In this document: piece after piece, positions 7,905-16,634 of the stretch
Numbering within the stretch: the first letter of the stretch is position 1
How the letters are laid out: every line of letters begins with the position of its first letter
Assembly (NCBI GenBank): GCA_041912595.1
Contig: JAYRMR010000013.1
Location: forward strand, 34,969-98,968
DNA: 64,000 nt
Reading direction: 5' to 3'
From: Roseateles_B sp041912595
Lineage (GTDB): Bacteria > Pseudomonadota > Gammaproteobacteria > Burkholderiales > Burkholderiaceae_C
Notes under the pieces: model-generated
Told to the model about the DNA's origin: nothing
Seen by the model: only the letters and a program-made list of their open reading frames with translations
Databases searched by the model: none
Translations under genes and position numbers: made by a program

Positions 7905-8741
7905 ATGCGCCTGACCCGCCGCGGCTTTGCCGCTCTCGCCAGCCTGCCCCTGATGACCGCCGCCTGGGGTGCCCAGGCCGCCGAGGCCCCGGCCGACACG
8001 GCCCTGCAGGCCGCCATCGCCGGCAGCCACCGCACCCCCGCCTTCGCGGCCCGCGACGCCGCGCGCCACCCCTACGAGACGCTGCGCTTCTTCGGCATCC
8101 AGCCCGGCATGACCGTCGTGGAGCTGAGCCCCGGCGGCGGCTGGTACACCGAGATCCTGGCGCCCTATCTGCACGACCGCGGCCAGCTGATCCTGGGCGC
8201 GGACGATCCGCAGTCCACCAACGCCTATCGCCAGCGCAGCGGCCAGCGCCTCAAGGACAAGCTCGCGGCCGCCCCCGCGGTCTACGGCAAGGTCCGCATG
8301 AACGTCTTCGAGGTGCCCGCCCGCCTGCAGTACGCCGAGCCCGGCTCGGCCGACCTCGTGCTGACCTTCCGCAATGTGCACAACTGGATCGACGCCGGCG
8401 GTGACGCCGCCGTGCAGGCCGTCTTCCGCAGCGCCTTCGAGGCCCTGAAGAAGGGCGGCAGCTTCGGCGTGGTGGAGCACCGCCGCCCGGCCGCGCAGGC
8501 GCAGGACGAGAAGGCCAGCAGCGGCTACGTGCACGAGGCCTACGTGATCCGCCTGGCCGAGGCCGTGGGCTTCAAGCTGGCGGGCCGCAGCGAGGTCAAC
8601 GCCAATCCCAAGGACACGGCGGACCACGAGAACGGCGTCTGGGCGCTGCCGCCCACCTTCACCAACAAGGACAAGGACCGCGAGCGCTATGCCGCCATCG
8701 GCGAGAGCGACCGCATGACGCTGCGCTTCGTGAAGCCCTGA
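7905..8741 (+). CDS. Exported class I SAM-dependent methyltransferase-like protein
   Basis: A 278-residue protein with a Tat-like leader (MRLTRRGFAALASLPLMTAAWGAQA). The methyltransferase fold follows, with glycine-rich motif I as VVELSPGGGWYTEIL. This matches a family of predicted periplasmic methyltransferases common in proteobacteria, whose export conflicts with the cytoplasmic location of S-adenosylmethionine, so the true role is unclear. A CGGAGGA ribosome-binding site (7894-7900) supports the start. It is a single gene, divergent from the carboxypeptidase. Confidence 0.87.
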   Translation: MRLTRRGFAALASLPLMTAAWGAQAAEAPADTALQAAIAGSHRTPAFAARDAARHPYETLRFFGIQPGMTVVELSPGGGWYTEILAPYLHDRGQLILGADDPQSTNAYRQRSGQRLKDKLAAAPAVYGKVRMNVFEVPARLQYAEPGSADLVLTFRNVHNWIDAGGDAAVQAVFRSAFEALKKGGSFGVVEHRRPAAQAQDEKASSGYVHEAYVIRLAEAVGFKLAGRSEVNANPKDTADHENGVWALPPTFTNKDKDRERYAAIGESDRMTLRFVKP

Positions 8742-8776
8742 GCGACATCGGGCGCTGCCGGGCGCGGCCGGCGGCG

Positions 8777-9127
8777 TCAGCCCCCGGCGCGCTTGGCCGG
8801 ATGCCCCTGGGCGATGAGCCAGGCCGTCACGCGTTCGGCGTGGTCGCCCTGGATCTCGATGACGCCGCCCTTGGCCGTGCCGCCGCTCCCGCAGGCGCTG
8901 CGCAACTGCTTGCCCAGGGCCTGCAGGGCCGTGTCGTCCAGGGGCAGCCCCTTGACGAGCGTGACGGTCTTGCCGCCGCGGCCCTTGCTCTCGCGCCACA
9001 CGCGGGCGATGCCGTCCCCCGCGGGCCGCGCGGCCGGCTGGCCGCAGCGGCAGGCCGCCAGCGCGGCGCGGCACTGCGGGCAGGTCCGACCGACGTCGGT
9101 CGAATAGACGAGGCGGCTGTGGCTCAT
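8777..9127 (-). CDS. yciH: YciH/SUI1-like translation factor
   Basis: A 116-residue protein with an N-terminal zinc-binding-like motif (CPQCRAALAACRCG) and an SUI1/eIF1 domain (KGRGGKTVTLVKGLPLDD ... GSGGTAKGGVIEIQGDH). Bacterial YciH is thought to influence start-site fidelity at the ribosome. It lies 16 bp downstream of the lipoprotein gene on the same strand and is probably co-transcribed with it. Confidence 0.92.
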   Translation of the reverse strand: MSHSRLVYSTDVGRTCPQCRAALAACRCGQPAARPAGDGIARVWRESKGRGGKTVTLVKGLPLDDTALQALGKQLRSACGSGGTAKGGVIEIQGDHAERVTAWLIAQGHPAKRAGG

Positions 9128-9143
9128 CGGGCGGCGGCCGGCC

Positions 9144-9743
9144 TCAGCGCTGCTTCATCACGGCCGCGGTGCTCGCGCCCGTGCCCTCGCCGGTCTGCTC
9201 GCTGAGCATGCGGTGCATGAGGGCGAAGAAGCGGTCGTAGAACTCCCCGGCCGGGATGGTCTCGGAGGCCACCTTGACCATGGAGTCCTGCGAGGCCGAC
9301 ATCGGCACCGAGATCGAGCCGATCGCGCTCACGCCGATGCTGGTGGAATTGGCGCTCTTCTTGATGGCGTAGCGGTCCTGCTGGGCCGAGACGAAGGCCG
9401 TGGCCAGCTGGGCGTTCTTGCCGTCGGGCACGCAGACGATGTTGAAGTTGATCTCCACGTGCACCTCGCCCTCCGGCTGGAAGCGCTTGGTGCCGCTCAC
9501 GGCGCCCACCTTGCCCGGGTTGATCAGGTAGCCCTGGCTCAGCAGCGCGCGGCGCGCGGCCTCGCAGGTGTCCTCGAGCGAGGCATCGAACAGGCGCGAG
9601 TAGGTCTCCTCGGCCTGGAACTTCTCGTTCTGGTAGACGGACACCTTGGGCGGCTCGCGGCCCGGCACGGCGATCGCACAGCCCGCCAGCAGGCAGACCC
9701 CGGCCAGGCTGGCCCAGGTGGTGGCTGTCCTCGTTCTGTTCAT
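9144..9743 (-). CDS. DUF2242-family lipoprotein
   Basis: A 199-residue protein with a lipoprotein signal (SLAGVCLLAGC, lipobox LAGC). The body (EDTCEAARRALLSQGYLINPGK ... VHVEINFNIVCVPDG) resembles the DUF2242 lipoproteins found across Betaproteobacteria. It is predicted to be anchored in the outer or inner membrane, facing the periplasm; function unknown. It is the first gene of a two-gene unit with the YciH-like gene and is divergent from the binding protein at 10011. Confidence 0.8.
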   Translation of the reverse strand: MNRTRTATTWASLAGVCLLAGCAIAVPGREPPKVSVYQNEKFQAEETYSRLFDASLEDTCEAARRALLSQGYLINPGKVGAVSGTKRFQPEGEVHVEINFNIVCVPDGKNAQLATAFVSAQQDRYAIKKSANSTSIGVSAIGSISVPMSASQDSMVKVASETIPAGEFYDRFFALMHRMLSEQTGEGTGASTAAVMKQR

Positions 9744-10010
9744 CGATCCCTCGCAATGCCGTGTCGTGTCCCGTGGCCGGCCCTCGCGTGAGGCGGCGCT
9801 GTCCCCGCATTATCCAGATCCCGCCTGGCTTGCCCAGGAAGACACCCCACCCGGCGTCGGGCCGGCACACGGCCACGCCCTGGCGGGAGCGGCATCGCGC
9901 GTGCGCTGATCGCCCATCGTGGCAAAGCACCGCTTTGCGCACGCGGCCGGCGTCACGGCGTGCGGCACATCAGGCCGCCGAGCGCGCGGCCGGCGCACAA
10001 TGCGCAGGTC

Positions 10011-11141
10011 ATGCCCGATGCCTTCGTCCCCTCACGACGCCACCTGGTCGGTCTGCTCACCGTGCTCGGCCTGGGCGTTACGCGCGCCCGCGCGCACGCC
10101 GCGACGCCCGGGGCCGAGAACGAATGGCGCATCGGCAGCTCCGCCGCCCTGAGCGGCCCCGCGGCCCAGCTGGGGCTGCGCTACCACGCCGGCATCCGCG
10201 CGCAGTTCGCCCTCGTCAACCAGCAGGGCGGCATCCAGGGGCGCAAGGTGGTGCTCGACCTGCGCGACGACGGCTACGAGCCCGAGCGGGCCGAGATCAA
10301 CACGCGCCAGCTGGTCGAGGACGAGCGCGTGCTGCTGCTCTTCGGCTACGTGGGCACGCCCACCAGCCGCGCCGCCCTGCCCTACCTCAAGCGCCACGGC
10401 ATCAGCTTCATGGGCGCGTACACCGGGGCCGGCATGCTCTACGAACCCTCGCTGGGGCGCATCTTCAGCATCCGTGCGAGCTACCAGGACGAGTCGCTGG
10501 CGCTGGCCGATGCCATGAAGCGCGACGGCGTGAAGCGCTTCAACGTCCTGCTGCAGGCCGATCTCTTCGGCCGCGCCGGGCTGGAGGCGATGCGCGACGC
10601 GGCGCAGGGCCGGCAGCTGACCCTGCAGGCCTCCGCCACCGTGCGCCGCAATTCCACCGACGTGGACGAGGCGCTGGACGCCCTGGTCACCCGTGCGCCG
10701 GCCGACGCCATCTTCATGATCAGCACCTACGAGACCTGCGCGGCCTTCATCCGCCAGGCGCGCAAGCGGGGCTACACCGGCCGCTTCTACCTGCTGTCCT
10801 TCGCCGGCCTGGAGCCGCTGCAGCAGGCGCTGCAGGGCGACATGCGCCAGGTCCGCATCGCGCAGGTGGTGCCGGACCCGCGCGACGCCATCCTCCCCGT
10901 CACCGCCGCCTACCAGAAGGCCATGCTGGCCCAGGGCGACCGGCAGTTCGATTCGATCAGCTTCGAGGGGTATATTGCGGCGCGCGTGCTCTGCGAAGGC
11001 CTGCTCCGCGCGCAGCGGTCCTTGGGCCGCGATGGGGTGCAGCAGGCGCTGGAGCGCGTGGGCGAGCTGGATCTCGGCGGCTTCCGCGTGCGTTACGCCG
11101 AGAGCTCGCACCGCGGCAGCTCGCTGGTCCTGATCCGCTGA
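10011..11141 (+). CDS. Periplasmic branched-chain-amino-acid-type (type 1) substrate-binding protein
   Basis: A 376-residue protein with an export signal (SRRHLVGLLTVLGLGVTRARAHA) and a LivJ/type 1 periplasmic-binding fold. The family opening IGSSAALSGPAAQLGLRYHAGIRAQFALVN and the phrase GGIQGRKVVLDLRDDGYEPERA are visible. No permease or ATPase genes are adjacent, so it is an orphan binding protein that could serve a distant ABC transporter or act as a sensor. The ATG at 10011 gives the shortest leader with a normal signal peptide. Confidence 0.9.
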   Translation: MPDAFVPSRRHLVGLLTVLGLGVTRARAHAATPGAENEWRIGSSAALSGPAAQLGLRYHAGIRAQFALVNQQGGIQGRKVVLDLRDDGYEPERAEINTRQLVEDERVLLLFGYVGTPTSRAALPYLKRHGISFMGAYTGAGMLYEPSLGRIFSIRASYQDESLALADAMKRDGVKRFNVLLQADLFGRAGLEAMRDAAQGRQLTLQASATVRRNSTDVDEALDALVTRAPADAIFMISTYETCAAFIRQARKRGYTGRFYLLSFAGLEPLQQALQGDMRQVRIAQVVPDPRDAILPVTAAYQKAMLAQGDRQFDSISFEGYIAARVLCEGLLRAQRSLGRDGVQQALERVGELDLGGFRVRYAESSHRGSSLVLIR

Positions 11142-11184
11142 GACCAGCCGGCCCGCCCGCCGGACTCAACGCCTGGAACTGCCG

Positions 11185-12012
11185 ATGACCGCCTTCCCGC
11201 TCCTGACTGATCGCCCCGGGCGCCGCCTGGCCTGCCTCTGCGCAGGCCTGACGCTGACCGCCGCCGCCCTCGCGGGCCCCGAGCCCTGGGTCGGCACGGC
11301 CTATCTGCGCCAGGAGATCCGCCACACCTTCGAGGGCCAGACCTACGGCCTGGGCCGCCAGACCCTGGAAGGGCTCGTCGCCCAGTGCAATCTGGCGCGC
11401 AAGGAGGCCGGCCTGCCGGAGGTGCGCCCGCCGGAAGCGCTCATGGCCGGGCTCGATGTCGAGACGGTCGAGCGCTACTTCGACAACGGCCGCGCCCTGA
11501 CCCGCCGCCAGGCTTACGGCCTCGTGCTGACCGACATGCGCCGCTGGATGGACGAGCGCTCCGCCCGGCCCGCGGTCCTCCCCGCCGTGCCGCCGGACTG
11601 CAGCGTCACCCGCAAGGTGGACAGCATCAGCACCCTGCTCTGGAAGGACGGCATTCGCTACGAGCTGCGGGCCGACCGCAAGGACAGCGGCAGCCGCCGC
11701 CACGCCTCCCTCACCCCACGGCCGATGGGCCCGGCGCCGGACGGCAGCAGCCCCGACAGCGTCCATGGCCAGCCCTGCCTGCGCGTGCGGGTCAGCAGCC
11801 CGGTCGGCCAGGGCGACAGCTGCCTCTGGACCGGCTACCCGCTGCAGGACTACCTGAACTTCCCCTGGGCGCTCGCCTCGCACCGCGTCATCGGCATGGG
11901 CCCGCAGCCCATGGTCGAGGACGTCAAGACGCTGGAGATGACGGTCGGCCGGGCCAGCCCGCGCGGCCTGTTCGAGCTGCCCGCCGACGTCGACATCAAG
12001 ATCCTGCCCTGA
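11185..12012 (+). CDS. Secreted protein of unknown function
   Basis: A 275-residue protein with a predicted signal peptide (RRLACLCAGLTLTAAALAG). The mature part contains four Cys residues, suggesting disulfides. No recognised domain is seen. It follows the binding protein by 43 bp and may share its transcript. Its codon use matches neighbouring genes, so it is very likely real. Confidence 0.75.
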   Translation: MTAFPLLTDRPGRRLACLCAGLTLTAAALAGPEPWVGTAYLRQEIRHTFEGQTYGLGRQTLEGLVAQCNLARKEAGLPEVRPPEALMAGLDVETVERYFDNGRALTRRQAYGLVLTDMRRWMDERSARPAVLPAVPPDCSVTRKVDSISTLLWKDGIRYELRADRKDSGSRRHASLTPRPMGPAPDGSSPDSVHGQPCLRVRVSSPVGQGDSCLWTGYPLQDYLNFPWALASHRVIGMGPQPMVEDVKTLEMTVGRASPRGLFELPADVDIKILP

Positions 12013-12028
12013 GCGCCGCGCGCCGGGC

Positions 12029-12517
12029 TCAGTCCGGCCGCACCGCTTCCCAGACGCCGACCCACTCCTGCCGGGCGTCCGCGTGGTGCCCGACGAGGCG
12101 GAAGCCGGCCTTGGTGAGCACGCGCTGGGACGGCAGGTTCTCGGGCAGCACCTCGGCCCGCACGACCTGCACGCCGGCGGCCCAGGCCTCCTCGAGCATC
12201 AGGCGCACGGCGGCGGTGGCCAGGCCCTGGCCCTGCTGGCCGGGCGCGACCTGGTAGCCGATCTCCACGCGGCCCTCGCACGGCGCCCCCTTGAAGCTGA
12301 TGTTGCCCAGGTAGCGGCCGTCGCTCGGCCGGCACATCATGCGGCTCGTGGCCCAGCAGGCATCGCAGCCCTGAGCCAGCAGGGCCAGGGCGCGCACATG
12401 CACGCGCTCGGGCGGCAGGGCGCCGGGCTCGACGCGGTCCAGCCAGCCCTCGGGCCAGTCACCGGCCTCCAGCACGCGCAGCTGTTCCTGCGTCAGTCGT
12501 TCCAGTACGAGATCCAT
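12029..12517 (-). CDS. GNAT-family N-acetyltransferase
   Basis: A 162-residue acetyltransferase. The acetyl-CoA-binding motif A appears as YQVAPGQQGQGLATAAVRLMLEEAW, followed by motif B (VLPENLPSQRVLTKAGFRLVGHH). The pattern resembles RimJ/RimL-type enzymes that modify small molecules or protein N-termini. The ATG at 12517 begins a natural N-terminus (MDLVLERLT). Convergent with the gene before it. Confidence 0.88.
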   Translation of the reverse strand: MDLVLERLTQEQLRVLEAGDWPEGWLDRVEPGALPPERVHVRALALLAQGCDACWATSRMMCRPSDGRYLGNISFKGAPCEGRVEIGYQVAPGQQGQGLATAAVRLMLEEAWAAGVQVVRAEVLPENLPSQRVLTKAGFRLVGHHADARQEWVGVWEAVRPD

Positions 12518-12910
12518 GCCCGCATTGTGCGGCCCACGGCGCGACGGCCCGGAAGGCATGCGGGGGACGCGCATCCCGGCGGTCAGGCCGGCGGCCGGTT
12601 GCGGCGTGATCAGCCGCATGATCGGCCGCATGAATCGCCGCACGGACCGCCGCACGGACCGCCGTCCGAAATGGCCGCCCGAAATGGCCCAGGCCCCAGC
12701 ACGCTTGTGGCGGCTGGGGCCTGGACTGCAGGGGGAAGGGCCTTCGTGGGCCGGGCCTGCTCCGCGGGGTCTTGGCCGGGCGGTGAGGAGGCTGCTGTTT
12801 GCAGTGAATCCAGTGTAGGCAGCCGCGTCGGGCAGAAAATTGCGAAGATGGCTCAATTTCAAGTCAGTTTGGCAGTAAATTCCAATCAATCAACTGATTG
12901 CGCAATCGAC
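12518..12910. other. Intergenic region with tandem and inverted repeats and the Lrp regulator promoter
   Basis: 393 bp without a supportable gene. It holds two 12-bp tandem units CGCCGCACGGAC (12636-12659) and a perfect 12-bp inverted repeat, CCAGGCCCCAGC (12689-12700) with GCTGGGGCCTGG (12713-12724). A clearly more AT-rich stretch at 12835-12905 presumably contains the promoter and operator of the regulator at 12911. Confidence 0.6.
12883..12907. promoter_or_regulatory. Palindromic operator candidate before the Lrp-type regulator
   Basis: Two overlapping palindromes: CAATCA-N6-TGATTG (12883-12900) and the perfect 12-mer GATTGCGCAATC (12896-12907). They end 3 bp before the ATG at 12911, where a ribosome-binding site should be. 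Lrp/AsnC regulators usually control their own gene, so binding here would plausibly block expression. Confidence 0.5.
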
Positions 12911-13387
12911 ATGGAACTCGACCGCATTGACCGCCAGATTCTGGAGATCCTGCAGCAGGAAGGGCGCATCGCCAACCAGGACCTCGCGGACCGCGTCGGC
13001 CTCTCGCCCTCCCCCTGCCTGCGCCGCGTGCGGGCCCTGGAGGACAGCGGCCTGATCGCGGGCTACCGGGCCCTGCTCGACGCCCGCAAGCTCGGCCTGA
13101 GCCTGATGGCACTGGTGCACATCTCCATGGACCAGCACACGCCGGAGCGCTTCGAGAACTTCGAGGCGTCCATCCGCGTGCTGCCCGAGGTGCTGGAATG
13201 CCTGCTGATCACCGGGCAGGCGGCGGACTACCAGCTCAAGGTCTGGGTCCGCGACATGGATCATTTCCAGAGCCTGCTGCTGGGCAAGCTGACCCGCATC
13301 GCGGGCGTCACGGGCGTGCACTCGAGCTTCGTGCTGCAGCACGTGATCACCCGCACGGCCCTGCCGCTCGATGCGGCGCAGGGCTGA
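12911..13387 (+). CDS. Lrp/AsnC-family transcriptional regulator
   Basis: A 158-residue regulator: N-terminal helix-turn-helix (LDRIDRQILEILQQEGRIANQDLADRVGLSPSPC, residues 3-36), then the ligand-binding RAM/AsnC domain (VLPEVLECLLITGQAADYQLKVWVRD). These proteins form dimers or octamers and respond to amino acids. The start matches the family N-terminus exactly, yet no Shine-Dalgarno sequence precedes it; a palindrome occupies that place. Ligand and targets are unknown. Confidence 0.93.
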   Translation: MELDRIDRQILEILQQEGRIANQDLADRVGLSPSPCLRRVRALEDSGLIAGYRALLDARKLGLSLMALVHISMDQHTPERFENFEASIRVLPEVLECLLITGQAADYQLKVWVRDMDHFQSLLLGKLTRIAGVTGVHSSFVLQHVITRTALPLDAAQG

Positions 13388-13491
13388 GGCGCGCCCGGTT
13401 CCCCCTTGACTGGGAGGGCTCCCCGGCGTCCGCGGGGCGCGGCGGCCTCTAGACTGCCGTCCGACACCCGTTCGTTCACCCAAGGATGCCC

Positions 13492-14340
13492 ATGCCGCCT
13501 TCTGCGACCGCCCTGCTGCCCGCCCGTCCCCTCCTGCGCCGCGCCGCCCGCGGCCTCGCCCGGACCCTCGGGGCCCTGGCCCTGTTCGGTGCCGGGATCG
13601 GCGGCACGGCCGCGGCCCAGGCACCCGTCCAGGCCCTGGCGCCCGAGCAGCTGCCGGACTTCCTCGCGGCCCATGAGATCGCCGTGGTGCAGTTCACCTC
13701 GCCGGATCCCAAGTGCGGCTACTGCGTCGGTGCGGACCGGCCCTTCGACCAGGTCGCCGCGCTCTCGGTCGATCCCCGGCGCGCCTATGCCCGGGTGCAG
13801 TGGCAGCCCTGGCGGCAGTTCCCGGCCTTCCCCGCCGGCATCCAGATCACCAAGATCCCCCTGATGCAGGTCTACGTGCGGGGGCAACTCGCCGGCCAGT
13901 ACGACGGGCGGCCGAGCCATCCGAGCGACCTGTCGATGCGGGTGTGGGAGTCCGTGATGACGCTGCGCGCGGAGCAAAGCCCGCTGGAGCCGGGCAAGCC
14001 GCTCACGCCGGCCCAGCGGCGCCAGACCCAGGCCTTCGTCCGGGCCAGCCACCTGCATTCCCTGCTGATCGACTGCGCCCATCGCAGTCCGGAGCAGCTG
14101 CCGCTGTACCAGTCCGCGATGAAGCGGGGGCTCAAGCCCGTGCAGGCGGACCTGGAGGGCGCCATGCGCCTGAGCGACACGAACCCGGACCGCTGGCCCG
14201 AGCTGCCGGAGATTGCCCAGGCCTTGCTGAAGCAGCGCCAGGCCTGGATCAGCCGCACGCTGGGTCAGGCCGAGGCGCCGATGAACGAGCAGCGCTGCGT
14301 CAAGCTGGCGCAGGCCATCGACCAGTGGCCGATGCCTTGA
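13492..14340 (+). CDS. Secreted thioredoxin-fold protein with a CGYC motif
   Basis: A 282-residue protein with a long Arg-rich leader and hydrophobic core (TLGALALFGAGIGGTAAAQA). A thioredoxin-like block follows: VVQFTSPDPKCGYCVGADRPF, with a C-x-x-C pair, and later KIPLMQVYVRGQLAGQY, where the Ile-Pro fits the cis-proline position. The C-terminal half has no known match. It may be a periplasmic disulfide oxidoreductase. AAGGA at 13482-13486 is well spaced for the ATG at 13492 and too close for the one at 13486. Confidence 0.68.
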   Translation: MPPSATALLPARPLLRRAARGLARTLGALALFGAGIGGTAAAQAPVQALAPEQLPDFLAAHEIAVVQFTSPDPKCGYCVGADRPFDQVAALSVDPRRAYARVQWQPWRQFPAFPAGIQITKIPLMQVYVRGQLAGQYDGRPSHPSDLSMRVWESVMTLRAEQSPLEPGKPLTPAQRRQTQAFVRASHLHSLLIDCAHRSPEQLPLYQSAMKRGLKPVQADLEGAMRLSDTNPDRWPELPEIAQALLKQRQAWISRTLGQAEAPMNEQRCVKLAQAIDQWPMP

Positions 14341-14358
14341 CGGCATCAGCGCCCGGGG

Positions 14359-15696
14359 TCAGGTCTTGAGCTCGCCCCCGGCGGACGGGGCCGGCTCCAC
14401 CACCACGCGGGCGTAGCGCTGGAAGCTCCAGTAGGCCCAGGCCCAGTCCATCAGCACGACCAGGCGGTTGCGGAAGCCGATCAGGAAGTAGATGTGGACG
14501 AAGAGCCAGAACAGCCAGGCCGCGTAGCCCGAGAACTGCAGCCAGCCGAGGTCGGCCACCGCCGCCTTGCGGCCGATGGTGGCCAGCGCGCCGTAGTCGC
14601 GGTAGCGGAAGGGGCGCAGCTGGGCCTCGCGGCCGCGCAGGCGGGCGAGGATGCTGGCGGCGGCATGGGCGCCCATCTGCTTGGCGGCGGGGCTCACGCC
14701 GGGCACGGGCCGGGTGCGGCCATCGGTCTCTTGGCTCTGCGCGGCGGCCAGATCGCCGATGACGAAGACCTCCGGATGCCCGGGAATGCCCAGCAGGCCG
14801 TCGACCGTCACCCGGCCGGCCCGGTCCAGCGGCACGTCCAGCAGGCGTCCGAGCGGCGAGGCCGCCACGCCCGCGGCCCAGACCACCGTGTGCGCCGGGA
14901 TGCGCCAAGGCGCGCCGCCGCCGTCCGGCTGCACGTCCACGCCCTCGGCGTCGATGCCCACCACGCGGCAGCGCGTCCGCACCTCGACGCCCAGCCCCTG
15001 CAGCTGCTGCTCCGCCCGGGCCGACAGCGCCGGGGGCAGCGCCTGCAGCACGCGCTCCGAGCCCTCCAGCAGCAGCACGCGCGCGCCCGCCGGATCGATG
15101 CGGCGGAACTCGTCCCGCAGCGTGTGGTGGGCGATCTCCGCCAGCGTGCCGGCCATCTCCACGCCCGTCGGGCCACCGCCGATGACGACGAAGCTCAGCA
15201 GGGCCGCCTGCCGCGCCGGATCGGGCGCCAGCTCGGCCTGCTCGAAGGCCTTGAGCACGCGGGCGCGCAGCCGGAAGGCATCCTCCAGCGTCTTCAGCCC
15301 CGGCGCGTGGGCCGCCCACTCGTCGCGCCCGAAGTAGCTGTGCGTGGCACCGGCGGCGAGGATCAGGAAGTCGTAGCCCAGCACCTGCCCGTCGGCCAGC
15401 GTCACGCAGCGCCGGGTCTTGTCGATGCCGCTGACTTCCGCCATCAGCACCGTGACGTTGCGCTGGCGGCGCAGCATGTGACGGATGGGCGCCGCGATCG
15501 ACGGCGCCGACAGCCCCGCCGTCGCGACCTGGTACAGCAGCGGCTGGAACAGGTGGTGGTTGCTGCGGTCCACCAGGGTGATGTCGACCGGCGCCCCGGC
15601 CAGCGCGCGCGTCGCCGCGAGGCCCCCGAAGCCACAACCGACGATGAGCACCCGAGGGCGGGTGGACGAAGTGGAGCCTGCGAGATGGGTGTCCAT
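14359..15696 (-). CDS. NAD(P)/FAD-dependent oxidoreductase, type II NADH dehydrogenase-like
   Basis: A 445-residue flavoprotein: FAD-binding GCGFGGLAATRAL near the N-terminus, central NAD-binding VIGGGPTGVEMAGTLAE, the conserved VWAAGVAASPL, and a flavin-site VFVIGDLAA. The C-terminal amphipathic and hydrophobic region (AAWLFWLFVHIYFLIGF) is typical of NDH-2 enzymes that sit on the inner membrane and pass electrons from NADH to quinone without pumping protons. It starts at MDTHLAG; an ATG nine bases upstream is possible. Confidence 0.9.
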   Translation of the reverse strand: MDTHLAGSTSSTRPRVLIVGCGFGGLAATRALAGAPVDITLVDRSNHHLFQPLLYQVATAGLSAPSIAAPIRHMLRRQRNVTVLMAEVSGIDKTRRCVTLADGQVLGYDFLILAAGATHSYFGRDEWAAHAPGLKTLEDAFRLRARVLKAFEQAELAPDPARQAALLSFVVIGGGPTGVEMAGTLAEIAHHTLRDEFRRIDPAGARVLLLEGSERVLQALPPALSARAEQQLQGLGVEVRTRCRVVGIDAEGVDVQPDGGGAPWRIPAHTVVWAAGVAASPLGRLLDVPLDRAGRVTVDGLLGIPGHPEVFVIGDLAAAQSQETDGRTRPVPGVSPAAKQMGAHAAASILARLRGREAQLRPFRYRDYGALATIGRKAAVADLGWLQFSGYAAWLFWLFVHIYFLIGFRNRLVVLMDWAWAYWSFQRYARVVVEPAPSAGGELKT

Positions 15697-15800
15697 GCGG
15701 CACATTGTGCGCCGCAGCAATCGCCCGTGCCCGCGCCCGGACATGCCGGGTCGGCATGGGCGCGCAGCCGGCGTGCATGGGCGGGCCGGCCCGCCGCTCG

Positions 15801-16634
15801 CTAGGGCGCGGACGCCGGGGGCGGGTTCGCTGGAGAATGTGCCGGCGGATGCGCCTGTGCCCAGCCCATCCAGGCCCTCGCCAGGGCCAGCACCGCCGTG
15901 GGGCGGCCGTCCAGGCCCTGCAGGGGCAGGGCGACGTCCGCGCCGTCGCCGTCCCAGCGGATGGCCAGCGCCGTCCACCGCGCCCCCGCGCCCCGCCGCT
16001 TCAGCACGGCCGCGCGTCGCGCGGGGTGCAGCGCCACCAGCAGGCGCGCGCCTTCGAGCTGCACCTCCTGGATGTCGGTCCAGGCGATCGGCGGGCGGCC
16101 GCCGCGCACGTCCTGCAGCCCGTCGGGGCCGAGCACGAGGCGCGGGTCACGGTGCGGGCGCCAGAGCAGCCAGCGCAGCAGGGCGAGCAGCACGAACAGC
16201 ATCGGCAGACCGGTGAGCATCCAGCGCACGCGGCCCAGCACCGGCTCCAGGGTGACGTGCATCAGCGCCACGGACGCGCCACAGGCCAGCAGCGCCGCCA
16301 GGCCCGCCAGGCGCCGGCCCATCCCGCGCGGCCGCTCGTGCAGTTGCAGGCGGGGCGGCTGCTCGCGCGGCAGCGGGGCGGTGTCCTGCCACTGCCGGGC
16401 GTCGGGGGCCAGCGTGATGCGCCACAGGGACCAGGCCCCCCACAGGCAGAAGCCGCCGCCCAGCATCCAGCCCACGAAGCGCAAGGCAAAGCCCAGCGGC
16501 TGCGCCTGCCAGGTGACGACGTGGTCGAAGTGCCCCTGGTGCAGCCCGCGCAGACCGATGAAGCCCAGGCACAGCCCGAAGACCGCGATCGTGAGCAAGC
16601 CCACGGCGTCACGCGCCGGCGCGGCACTGCTCAT
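15801..16634 (-). CDS. Multi-pass membrane protein of unknown function
   Basis: A 277-residue protein with about four membrane segments: residues ~12-30, ~48-66, ~108-126 and ~140-158. A soluble C-terminal domain (RLVLGPDGLQDVRGGRPPIAWTDIQEVQLEG) resembles the PH-like domain of bacterial STM3941-type proteins. Its start overlaps the stop of the upstream acetyltransferase gene by four bases, so the two are probably translated together. Confidence 0.75.
   Translation of the reverse strand: MSSAAPARDAVGLLTIAVFGLCLGFIGLRGLHQGHFDHVVTWQAQPLGFALRFVGWMLGGGFCLWGAWSLWRITLAPDARQWQDTAPLPREQPPRLQLHERPRGMGRRLAGLAALLACGASVALMHVTLEPVLGRVRWMLTGLPMLFVLLALLRWLLWRPHRDPRLVLGPDGLQDVRGGRPPIAWTDIQEVQLEGARLLVALHPARRAAVLKRRGAGARWTALAIRWDGDGADVALPLQGLDGRPTAVLALARAWMGWAQAHPPAHSPANPPPASAP

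Noticed and set aside
13406..13455. Sigma-70 promoter (TTGACT ... TAGACT) before the thioredoxin-fold gene
   Set aside because: The two elements are about 39 bp apart, too far for a promoter.
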